Part shown: one piece after another, positions 23,312 to 36,700 of the stretch
Position numbering within the stretch: position 1 is the first letter of the stretch
Layout of the letters: every line of letters starts with the position of its first letter
Assembly (NCBI GenBank): GCA_001600055.1
Contig: BCIV01000003.1
Location: 873,162-937,161, forward strand
From: Filobasidium wieringae
Taxonomy: Eukaryota; Basidiomycota; Tremellomycetes; Filobasidiales; Filobasidiaceae
DNA: 64,000 nt
Direction: 5' to 3'
Position numbers and translations under genes: made by a program
Notes under the pieces: generated by a model
The model's database searches: none
The model's input: the letters and a program-made list of their open reading frames with translations, nothing else
What the model was told of the DNA's origin: nothing

Positions 23312-24472
23312 CTAGAAGATGACATCATCATCCTTCCCTTCATCCAACATATCACCCCCACCATCCGCCCCACCCCCAATCCCGCTATCTTTGCTATACT
23401 CGATTTCACTCCCGTTCGTATTAGCGCTAGCCTTCTCCTTTTCAAGAGCCATTTGAGATTCAGCCTCTGCCGTGTCCCTCTTCTTCTTTCCTTGAATCTT
23501 CTTTAGGCGGAAGAACTCTTCCCTGTAATTGAGATTTCATAAGAGGTTAGCCTGAGTGTGATTCATGCTCATACTAGAAAGAGGAAGGGCGACATACCTG
23601 TCCATTTCGTCCAGCTCGGAGTTGATATAGGCGACAGTGTTCTCCAGTCGAGGAATAACAACGTGTTCAATTGCATTAACTCGTCTATTAGTGGCTTTAA
23701 TGACTTCATCCAGGATAGTGAATGCCGTCTACGGAAATACGAATCGATGAGCCATTCCATCAACGGCACAGAAGGGGAACTTAGAGAAAACATACCTGAA
23801 GAGAAGCAAGTTCCACCAAGGTTCCGACGGCCTTGACGTACGTCTCTCGACATTTTTGGATTTGTTGTCCTCCTCTACTCAAACCCGTCAAGTTGAAATC
23901 TATGTCAAATGAATGAATTGATAGGTGGGTCAGCAATCTCACCTTTTTATTGTCATAGCATATGTTGCCATATCTTCAGACGGAAGTGACGCCTACCATT
24001 CCCTTCTTTACTACGAACACCCTCAAACGCAGGCAAGACGACTCCCGAGACGTTCTCCTGCTTCGCTTGAACAGTATAACTCGCTTGTTTCACCGATTCT
24101 TGTACTTGAAACCCGATGTCTCCCGTAGTGTAGGTGACTTCTGCCAGTGAGAAAGAAGCTAGTTGTAGGACTCGTCCCATGAGACGTTTGGCCTGGTGCG
24201 GATTGATCAGTTCAGCGATAGCAAGGGTAAATGTTCAAGGGCATGACCCACCTCGTCTACTTTACGAAGGATCGCCCGGAACCTAGTCATCAATGCATCT
24301 CTCTTCTTAGCTAGCAACGAATGACCCGTCTGAGCTCCCTTCAACCTCGTCTTGGTCAGGGTAAGGTTCATCCGAGTTGGGCTATGAGTAAAGGTAGAGT
24401 CAAAGATGAGCTTAGCAAGGGATATATAGGGCATACTTACAAGACTGATTCTCTGGCTCCTGCTCCTGACAT
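23312..24472 (-). CDS. VMA8: V-type ATPase subunit D
   Basis: Central-stalk rotor subunit of the vacuolar proton pump. The start at 24472 opens [11 protein letters not shown], and after an intron continues [20 protein letters not shown], the nearly invariant N-terminus of subunit D. The following exons give [39 protein letters not shown], the family's [20 protein letters not shown] and [20 protein letters not shown]. These long amphipathic helices form the coiled-coil rotor. The C-terminus is acidic and Gly-rich, ending DDDVIF before the stop at 23312-23314. At least four short introns are present. It is head to head with the U1-70K gene. Confidence 0.93.
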
Positions 24473-24753
24473 GATGGTGAATGTATTGTACTTTCTTGGT
24501 AAAGGGGGAGAGGAGGAGTGGTATCTATGGGACATATGACGAGTGATGCTCATCATCATCACTGTGACCGTTGTATGAGTGATGCACTCACCAGCGCACC
24601 GCGGTTCGACTCGACGCGCACTTTCGCCCAGCAGTGACATCTCCGAGGTTGTCCAACATTCACGAACATGCCCAAACAGCTGGTCCGACTGCTCATTCCC
24701 CTTGTCTCTGCGCCTTGATCTTCCTTCAACATCTCCCTGTATTATCGCGCACG
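24473..24753. promoter_or_regulatory. Shared divergent promoter of VMA8 and U1-70K
   Basis: A 281-bp spacer between two start codons pointing away from each other, so both promoters lie here. It contains a CAT/ATG-rich stretch (about 24535-24590) but no TATA box or known operator that could be named. Confidence 0.45.
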
Positions 24754-26368
24754 ATGCAGGGAACTATTGCGGGTAAACTCCCGCCTTCCTTGCTGAAGCT
24801 ATTCGCACCTCGTCCTCCTCCACCATTCATCAAACCCCTAGGCCGAGATCCCAATGAACCCGGTCCCAATAAACTGGACGGAGTTGCAGATGTTCTCTCT
24901 CGTCTGCATGCGGAGAATGAAGAGAAGTTGTTGAATGAGGACAAGACTGGCCAGGGCAGCGAGGCAGAAGGAAAGGAAAAGGGGTTCACTTTAGCTAGAG
25001 AATATCAGAGACAGGTCAAGCGGGAAGAGAAGAAGAAGCAGAAGGAGGAGTACAAGAAGAATCTGGAGAAGAACTGTACGCTTAAACCACAAGGGATGGT
25101 GCTGTCTGACTCTTTTAGCTGATCGTTTCCGTCCCCTATTGTATCGACAGATAACCCTAACGAAGACCCAAACGCATCAGGAGACCCATACAAGACGTTG
25201 TTCATATCTAAACTCGCAAGTCCCCCTTACTGATGTGTAGTCCTTACGTTCTGTCACTTACGTACCTTCTTACGCTCGCAGTCCAAAAAAGTCAACGAGG
25301 ACGATCTGAAAAGGGAATTCGAGATGTACGGTGCGATCGAGAGGATAAGGATTGTCAAGGATAAAAAGGGCAAGAGCAAGAGTTATGCGTTCATCGTTTT
25401 TGAGAGGGAGAGGGATATGAAGGGTGAGTTCTTGTTCTTCAATAACAGTTTTGAGAAAGGGGAGAAACGTTTCGTATGCTGACTTCAACTGTCTTGCAAT
25501 TACAACAGCTGCATACAAGGACGCAGAGGGAATCCCGATCCACCACAAAAAGATCCTAGTAGATGTCGAACGAGGTCGAACGGTGAAAGGCTGGAAACCA
25601 CACAAGCTAGGGGGAGGATTGGGCGGAAGACCTAAACCAGTCGATCCTGTCGCTGTAGCACCTGTTATGGCACCTGTGCTCGGGGGTGGTTTCAGAGGTG
25701 GAATGGGCGGTGGGTTCAGAGGAGGTGACAGGGGTGGATTCAGGGGTGGGGTGAGTTATAACGAACTTCTACTCGTTGAAGATGCAAATGACTGATAACG
25801 TGCTCACGCTTGGGCCATCTAGCGAGGAGGATTCCGAGGCGGATTCAATGGCGATCGAGGTGGATTTGGAGGAGGACGAGGTGGCTTTAGTGGTGGACGA
25901 GGCGGTTTCGGTGGGGGCGATCGAGGCGGGTACGGCGGGGGTGGTGACCGAGGAGGATTTGGAGGAGGAAGAGGAGGATTTGGTGGTGGGTTCAACGGTG
26001 GTGACCGATCAGGTCCACCAGGAGGTGGTGGAGGTGGTTACGGAGGGTAAGCTCACATCCTCCTCATTATTCCTCCATACGTGCTGATCATCGCTATTAT
26101 CCATTCTGTCTTTAGTCGAGGCGGTTTCCAAGGTGGTGGTGGTGGCGGGTACCAGTCACAACCCTTCTCCTCTGGTCCTCCCTCGAACGGCCCAATGGGT
26201 TACGGTGGACCGGACCACCAGAGCGGAGGAGTCAAACGAGATTACCCTGCCGCTGGTGGTTATGGAGGTGGAGGCGGAGGTTACGGAGGACCTTCGGGCG
26301 GAGCGGGAGGGTACGGAGGACCATCGGGTGGATACGATGATAGGGAATCCAAGAGAGCTAGATATTAG
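24754..26368 (+). CDS. SNRNP70: U1 snRNP 70 kDa protein
   Basis: U1 snRNP component that binds stem-loop I of U1 snRNA and helps define 5' splice sites. The start at 24754 gives MQGTIAGKLPPSLLKLFAPR, and PPPPFIKPLGRDPNE is the conserved N-terminal U1-70K segment that contacts U1-C/Sm proteins. A charged helix (REYQRQVKREEKKKQKEEYK) precedes one RRM with RNP2 TLFISKL and RNP1 KSYAFIVF (about 25190-25590). IPIHHKKILVDVERGRTVKG and WKPHKLGGGLGGR follow, the post-RRM signature. The tail is Gly-rich with RGG/GGF/GGY repeats in place of the metazoan RS domain and ends DRESKRARY. At least five introns interrupt the gene, including inside the Gly-rich tail. The family is unmistakable. Confidence 0.92.
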
Positions 26369-27114
26369 TCGTTTGAGGATTAGGGGTTTGATGCACTTTG
26401 ATGATCACGATGAAAATGGAAAAGATAATCATAGCTGGGGATAAATTCTATCGGACCGTGTGTGAAGGGCATGATTCAACTTACTCGTAGATCCTGAGCA
26501 ATCTTACGCTCCAATGACTTCAATGAGACTTACAGTCTTGGTCTGGGACCCAAAGCATCTTGTTTGCTATAGTTCTAGATGATTGACTCTTATACTTCGT
26601 TTACGTTGTGCTGGCGGTCCTTTGCATGCTGAGGGTGAATGGTCTGCCTGCTTCCCAATCTTGGTTCTGAGACGCGCTTGCAACGACACCTGCAACACAT
26701 TCCTTATTGATAAAGACTAAGACCTGTACAGGTTGTCTTCATCACCTCCTGCATACAAAGACAGGTCTTGTTTCTATCTATTACTCAGATGGTGCCCGAG
26801 AGGCGCAAGGGGAACGTCACGCGGTTCCTGTATACATGACAGCCATGAAGTGTCAGGCAAGAGTGACGCAGGAACTATCGTTTAAAAAGCTTCTTGTCTT
26901 TTCTCTCTTTGACCTGTACTTCCTTTGTCTGGAGAAGGATGGCACAGCAGTCTCGAACCGGCAAGCGGCATCTCCGGTTCTTCTCAGATGTATCTCCAGC
27001 AGCGCGTTTGTTCAGAAAAGTATAAAAGCGGCGCTGAACTCAGTCTTGTCACTGCCCGATTGACAGCACTATATCCTTTAACCTTCTCATCCGGTCGAAG
27101 ATATTCAACATTCG
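26369..27114. other. Intergenic region with a TATA box at its right end
   Basis: About 750 bp after the U1-70K stop. No convincing coding sequence was found. TATAAAAG at 27021-27028 lies 94 bp before the ATG of the small downstream ORF and is the best core-promoter match on this strand in the window. Confidence 0.45.
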
Positions 27115-27438
27115 ATGTCTGGCAAAGAAGAACTACAGTCACCTGGGGAGAACACGGCGTCAGCTGAAGAGGAGAAGCCTGTCCGCGTAGAGCGGAGGAC
27201 AAGCGACAAGCGTACCATGGTGTCTACTGGGCCAGGTAAGGGCCACTTTAAGAAGAAGCCTAAGTATCCTAATTCCCCCGATGGTACAAAGCGATTGGCA
27301 GGCTTCGGTCACGCTTTCCAAATCGTGACAGCAGATTGGTTCAGCACCAATTCTTCTAAACGCTCGAATTCGACCCGCGATACTCGGCCCCCCAGTATCG
27401 GAACAGCTGGACCGTCTCGTACTGGATCGACTCACTAA
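27115..27438 (+). CDS. Small basic, Ser/Thr-rich protein of unknown function
   Basis: A 107-codon ORF starting at the ATG at 27115 (MSGKEELQSPGENTASAEEE), preceded at 94 bp by TATAAAAG. The protein is hydrophilic, with an acidic start, a basic middle (GKGHFKKKPKYPNSPDGTKR) and a Ser/Arg/Thr-rich end (SSKRSNSTRDTRPPS). It has no signal peptide, no membrane segment and no recognised domain, and is probably disordered. A GTAAGG inside the ORF (about 27236) could serve as a donor, so the structure may differ. Support comes from the TATA spacing and codon continuity only. Confidence 0.4.
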   Translation: MSGKEELQSPGENTASAEEEKPVRVERRTSDKRTMVSTGPGKGHFKKKPKYPNSPDGTKRLAGFGHAFQIVTADWFSTNSSKRSNSTRDTRPPSIGTAGPSRTGSTH

Positions 27439-27526
27439 ACGGTCCAGGAATGAGTCAAGACGATAAATATATAGTGATTCAGGGTTAGAAAGTATTTGAT
27501 AAGGTTAACTAGCACAGGGATGAATA

Positions 27527-27914
27527 TCATTTTATTGTCATGTCACAGGTGTCAACGACAGGCCGAAGGCTGACGAAGACGAGTAAATTCTCAGCTATAT
27601 CGTTCAGGAGAGCTTGAAGCCTGTTTTCGCAGTCGCCAGTAATGATCTCGTCAAGTTTCAGGCTTCGGATCGCTGGAAAACATTTCTCAAGCAGACTGAG
27701 CGCATATTCGATTGACACCGATAACGTTCTATGGTGTTACCACTTTGGGCAGGTCTATACTACTACTACCAGCTACCATTGCGTTGAAGTCGCGAGATTG
27801 GTGCTTGATTCTCTTTGCACTTCCCATAGCACACGACATTTCACGATCATGACTCCAGGTACTCCAGGCCAGTTGGAATATACTCGTATGGAGATATGAA
27901 ACAGTGCTGAGCAT
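27527..27914 (-). CDS. Tentative small two-exon ORF of unknown function
   Basis: An ATG at 27914 opens MLSTVSYLHTSIFQLAW and the frame runs to DLPKV. A GTAACA donor and a TTGAG acceptor would remove about 57 nt and join in frame to KCFPAIRSLKLDEIITGD, ending DTCDMTIK at 27527. That gives about 110 residues. No family is recognised, the intron was chosen to keep the frame, and non-canonical alternatives exist, so it may not be a gene. It would converge on the small ORF at 27115-27438. Confidence 0.2.
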
Positions 27915-28790
27915 GCGATAGACCAGGATTCGAATGAAGCATGTGCTCAGCTGGAGATCCTGAAAGTGTCAACACACCGAGATTGTTGTCGTATGGGACT
28001 TATGGTTCACGGAAAGTCTCTGCTCTGATTCCCATCTCATACCGCTCTCGTTCTTCTCAGTCTCCAGGGCATCACTACTGCTGTCGCTATCGCACATCCT
28101 TTGGTATCTTTGATCTACAGCTTTCTCCTTCCTTCCCTCATCATCATCCACGAAACGCTCAAAGGGACTTGGATCCGTTACTGAGCGATCTCATTCCACT
28201 CCTCGGTGCTCACACACGCACTCGTTTCATCAAACAACAGACGATAACCGTCATTCTACATCATACACAAAGACTAGTCGACCTTCTATCAACTCCGCTC
28301 GGAAAATTCAAGCCGAACTTGATCACTATCATCTTCAGCTCGAGAAGATAACCGCAGGTCCTTACCCTATACACGTCGAGGTTCAGGATCAGAACAAGGT
28401 CATCACAAACCTTTGTCCTTTCATCCTCTTTCTCGGAAGGACGAAACGCATCTTTTTCTCATCAACAAGGAACTACCCTTTATCACCACTCATCTCGGCC
28501 TCGATCCTGGAAAGGATCACTCCAGCTTAGATTCACTCGTTTGAATCAGTTTAGAAGGGGGATTGCTACAGAACTTGTTGGAGATATCCATCAATATTGC
28601 GAGAACAAGGAAGGACAATTGATTTCTAGAGGAAATCAACTGAAACTCTACCTTCAACGGACAAACGCGAATTTAGGTCCTTCATTTGATCCATTCAAGT
28701 TGATATACGAATCATATACATCCACAACAACGCAATCAACCGAGAAGACACCGTTTCATCTATAGTCACCCTGTTTGAGATCGATCAACA
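27915..28790. other. Upstream region of the PAK kinase gene
   Basis: About 880 bp of pyrimidine-rich sequence leading to the PAK start codon, typical of a fungal promoter plus 5' leader. Open stretches here (for example 27941-28351) have no recognisable domain. Nothing else was identified. Confidence 0.4.
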
Positions 28791-32286
<3,496 letters not shown>

Positions 32287-33230
32287 TTGATTGCACACCA
32301 TCCCATTGTTGAACGACCAGCTATGACCTTTTCTTTACCGTCTCTCTTTCTTGGACTGTACTCTTATACCCTCACCTTTGCGACGAGATCGTTCCTATGC
32401 GCGCGCACTCAGGAGTGAAGATGTCCTTCTTCGCGAGTGATCTGGGCCGTGCATGGAATCTATGACGCCCTTTTCACTCATGTTTCTGTGTTCCTGGATC
32501 GGCGTATCGACTCTCTCTAGAGATCATTACGCAGTTTAACGGATCTCCCCCCCGCGACCCGTCCAAACCTTGGCCCGTCGATGTTTCTGCCGTTCACCTC
32601 GCTTGGTCCTTGTACTCGTACTCATGCTATCTAACGAATGACTAGAGATGAAATCGCGCGCGCTCGAAACGGGGACGGATCTCGTCCTTCCTTCCCTCTT
32701 GTGATCTCATCGGTTCCCGACCAGAATGTGAACAGTAACTTTCACAAGATCGTTCCTGTCTACCCAACGAGGCAGTTGTCGATCGCCTGGAGGAGGTCGT
32801 CACCGGTCCCCTCGTGCCTCGTCCGGGATCGATCGCTCGAACAAAGAGAAAACCCGGTCCGCGCGCGCGCTAGTCCGGGTTCACCCCTTTTGTTCGTTCT
32901 TTCCAGCAATCAATTACTCCGAGCCCGTCCGACGTTGGCGATCGTCCAGCCAGCCACGTTCAGAGCGCAACAAGCAACGGGGCCAGGGGGGGAAGGCGAG
33001 GCAGCGACCGAGGTCGTCTCCTCCAATCGAGCGGTGTGATGATGCGTGCTCGTGCGATGAGTCTTTCCAGGAACCAGAACGATGGACTTCGGGCTTTAGG
33101 CAGAGGAGGAAAGTGTCTTGCCCGGATCGGTACAGGGAGATTTCTCTTTTGTGAACCCGAGCGAGATAAGGCGATTGCGCGAGTAGAGTCTTTTTTCTTG
33201 AGGAGCTTTCTTTTCTTGTTGAAGAGGATG

Positions 33231-33270
33231 GCGGGAGGAAGGGAAGGGAGGGGAAGGGAAGGGAGGGGGG
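33231..33270 (+). repeat. G-rich purine tract with G-quadruplex potential
   Basis: Seven or more GGG runs separated by one or two A-containing spacers (GGGAGGAAGGGAAGGGAG and onward to GGGAGGGGGG). The pattern fits the four-run G-quadruplex rule on the plus strand. It lies about 520 bp upstream of the scaffold gene start, in the probable promoter or 5' leader. Confidence 0.5.
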
Positions 33271-33394
33271 ATAATGGCTAGTATGGGTTTTTCGTACAGT
33301 TCCATCGATCGTCCCGAACTTTATCTACTAAAGCATGAACGCCACATCGGATCCCGACGCAAGAAGTTACGAATGCAGTGCAGAAGACGTCTGC

Positions 33395-33418
33395 CTCATG
33401 CTCATGCTCATGCTCACG
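33395..33418 (+). repeat. CTCATG hexamer microsatellite
   Basis: Three tandem CTCATG units followed by one CTCACG. Related CTCACG/CTCATG hexamers occur in the serine O-acetyltransferase gene near 53281-53316 and 53755-53831. Confidence 0.7.
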
Positions 33419-33788
33419 CAGCCCGAGGATCGAGGAAGAGGGGAAACAAGATTTCCATTTCCAGCCAGAACATGGACGCTGTGGTACTCCTCGGCGAGGG
33501 AATGAGACCAGACCGATCGTGACGGCATGTGTCGTTCACGAGCTCCTAAGGATAACGATTGTGGTCGATAGGTTCTTTTTTGTTTATTGTTCGGGATGGG
33601 GAGGGAGGGAGGTGGAGGGGGTATAGGGGTGGGTGGTTTGGTTTGTAAGAGAGGGGGTGGGTTTTGTATGTCGAACGTCGAATAGTGAATTTCACAATCT
33701 GAATCGAGTGAACGTCCAATCCATACCTCACTCAATAGGCATATACTCAGGAAGCCCAACATTCAACACCCCACGGATCCGAGCGAAG

Positions 33789-36700
33789 ATGGATTTCCCT
33801 CGGGACGATTTCGACGAGCTAGACATCTTTCCTGATCTATTCACCATCCCGCCTACCCCACCCTCTTCCTCATCTTCCTATCGTTTCAGCCAGACCGGTC
33901 GTGCGTCTGCGTCGATTCATCACACCCACGCTGGGAGGTTGCAGGGTTCTTACCATCGCGGATCTAAAGACGGGTTCAAAGACGGGTTCAGACGTTCGAC
34001 GATCACGTTGGGACCTTCGGTTCCTTCGGGGATCCCGTTGGAGTTGGATCTGTTTGACGATTATTATACGGGGAGCGATGGGAGTGAGAAAGATTTGAAG
34101 CGGGAGCGGGAAGAGGAGGGGGAGGGGGAGGGGGATGAGTGGGAAGGGAGGGGGGAAGGGGGGATCGTGCTCGATGAGTTTGAATGCCGGATTGGTTTAG
34201 GTGAGTCTGTGTCGTCACTGCAATGTGTTTGGAATGAAATATTGATGGAGAATGCGACTGCTAGAACCATCACCGTCACTTCCACCCAGCCCGACACTTC
34301 CCTCCCCTCTCCCTCCTTCCCGCACCTTCAAACGCTCGCACAGACCGATCAGCCTGACTCACACGCTCAAGCCTCGCCGAGCAAGCACAGGGGAGCGTGA
34401 TCCGACCGTGATCGATTGGGCGATGGTGGATCTCCTGACTCCGACCGGGTTACCAGAGTTGGAAGACATGGCCAAGGGGTTCCCCGGTGTGCCGATGGAA
34501 GTCGAGGTCGAGGTCGAGATCGAGGCTGGGTACGAGATGGGTTTCGACCTGGAGGAACGGGAAGAGGCCGGGAGGATGTGTTGTGATCGGTTGGTCAGCT
34601 GGAGAAGGAACTGCAGTGAGTGTTTGTCCGAGTCGAGCGTGGCGTTGGAAGGCAAGGCAGAGGGCACTGCTGATGATCGATGTTTCATGTTTCATCCGTA
34701 CTCGCTTACCATGATAATCCGTGCGCATTCATCCAACCTCGGCCATCCCTCGATCGCCCGCTTCCATCACGGATCCTTCTCTCGTCTCAACCTGGTCTCA
34801 TTCTACCGAAAATCGTTCCGCCCTCCTTTCCCGTTCGAACGCGCTCGCTGCACCCGATCGACGGCTTCTTTTCGCGTGATCGCCGTGTTTCACTTGACGA
34901 CACGAGTAGCGATCCATCAGATGACTAGCGCTGTGGCCGAGTGTGACGATGATGATGATGAGGAGATCACTGATGACAACAACAACAACGACGAGAACAA
35001 CGGCGACGGTGATAAGAGGAAGAAGAGGAGGGGGATCGTTTCGTGTGACTTTGAACAGTCACCCGACTCTGCACATCGACGTCGTCATCAGCATCGACGA
35101 CGACTGTACTGTCATCACGACACTCACCAAAGGAAGAGACGATACTCGACCTCTTCCTGTCTGCTCTTCAACCAGAAGCACCACCACTCCTCGTTGATTC
35201 GTCAGTTGCGCAAGAACATCTCTTCCTGGGCTCCGATGTATCACTCTCACCTTTCTCACACGAGCGACCACGACAACCAGCTCGAAGTGGAATCCCCGCT
35301 TCCAGAGTTCAACCTCACAAACTCGTTCCCTAAACCACCGAGAACGCCCTCGAATCGGTCATACACCAGCCAGCCCCTCCCCCGTGTCCCCGAAGAACAT
35401 TCGATCTCGGACGATATCCAGTTCTCTTCCCCCCCGCTCTTACCTCTCCGCTCACTCCCCTCGCGTGCCGTATCGAATCAATCCTATGGAGGGAACAAGG
35501 GCCGACATGCGAGGCCGGAGAGCACCGGGTCCGTCGAGACTCTGTTGAGCATCCCTTCCCTCGGACAAGGGAGTTCGCTATCACCTACCGAGTTCTCTCC
35601 CAGTACCACGGGAGCTGGACCGGGGACGAGGTATTCCTCTGATCTGGGCGGATGGATGACGGGCAGTTCGAACGGATCTGGAACGTTTGGGATGAAGATT
35701 CGGTATAACAACGGTAGCAGTACGATTGGGGACAGCGACAAGGCGGGTGGTCATCTTGTCCGGAATCGGAATGGCGTCGAAAAGGGTCAGAGGAATATGC
35801 TTTCCCCTTTGATGGTCGACATAAACACCTTCAAGCCTTCCAAGGACGGACACGATGCGCATCCGCATTACGACCCTCATCCAAAGGACCTTGACGTTGG
35901 GTCCCACCTTCCCGACATGTCCGATTCGTTCGAGGAGGAATATCGATTGGTCAGTGAAGGGAGGAGCTATCAGTTCCCCCTCACACCGGAAGAAGACCCA
36001 AAGGAGGGTTTGTTCTTTGACGCCAGTTCCGTCCGAAGGGGGTCCGTCCAGGGGTCCGTTCGAGGGAATGGAGATGTTCATTCACAGGGACGGGAGAAGA
36101 AGGGGGATCGTTATAGAGATCAAACGAGTTCGAGGAGAGGGGAGACGAACATCCTGTTGGGTGAACCGATACAGACCGTGATCACCCAGAGATCCAACTC
36201 CATCTCGACTTCTGGTGGAAATCGAACGGGAAATTCCCTAGTCGTCCCGGAAGCCTACAACTCTTCCCCCAGTTCACCCAACCAACCTCAACAACCAAAT
36301 CCTCACGGGAAGAATAGTTACCTTTCCTTCAACCCCAGTCGTAGAGGTTCCACCGCAACGCATTCCACATCCTCCTCCACCCACCCGTTCGCCTCCCCCC
36401 GCCCCACCCACCCGACTCTGTCCCCCACTTACAACCATCACCAATCTCTCCTCCCCTCGTCAACTTCCTACTCCAACATGGGCGCGGTGACGCTGGTACC
36501 GAAGGAAGATATGGATCTGGACGAACAAGTCTGCGTGATCTGTTGTGAGAGTCTGAACCCGCTTTATCGACTCGAGGGGGAGAGGGGGAATGTCACCGCT
36601 AATTGCGGTCATAGTCTGCACCATGTGAGTCTCTAGAGCTTGTAACCTGAATTCGCGAGATCGATTGGACTGATATAGAACCTGTCTCATCTGAAAAAGG

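Larger units (their letters stand above)
32287..33788. other. Long intergenic/5' leader region before the scaffold gene
   Basis: About 1.5 kb between the PAK stop and the first ATG of the scaffold gene. It contains a CG alternating run (about 32861-32872), a hexamer repeat at 33395-33418 and a G-rich tract at 33231-33270. ORFs here (for example 32638-33039) have no motif and unusual composition. It probably carries the promoter and 5' leader of the scaffold gene. Confidence 0.4.

Noticed and set aside
34265..35235. Idea that the first part of the scaffold gene is a separate small gene ending near 34714
   Set aside because: A GTGAG donor (34615) and an alternative stop exist, but the frame stays open for 795 codons into the RING domain, which favours one gene. 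Not fully excluded.
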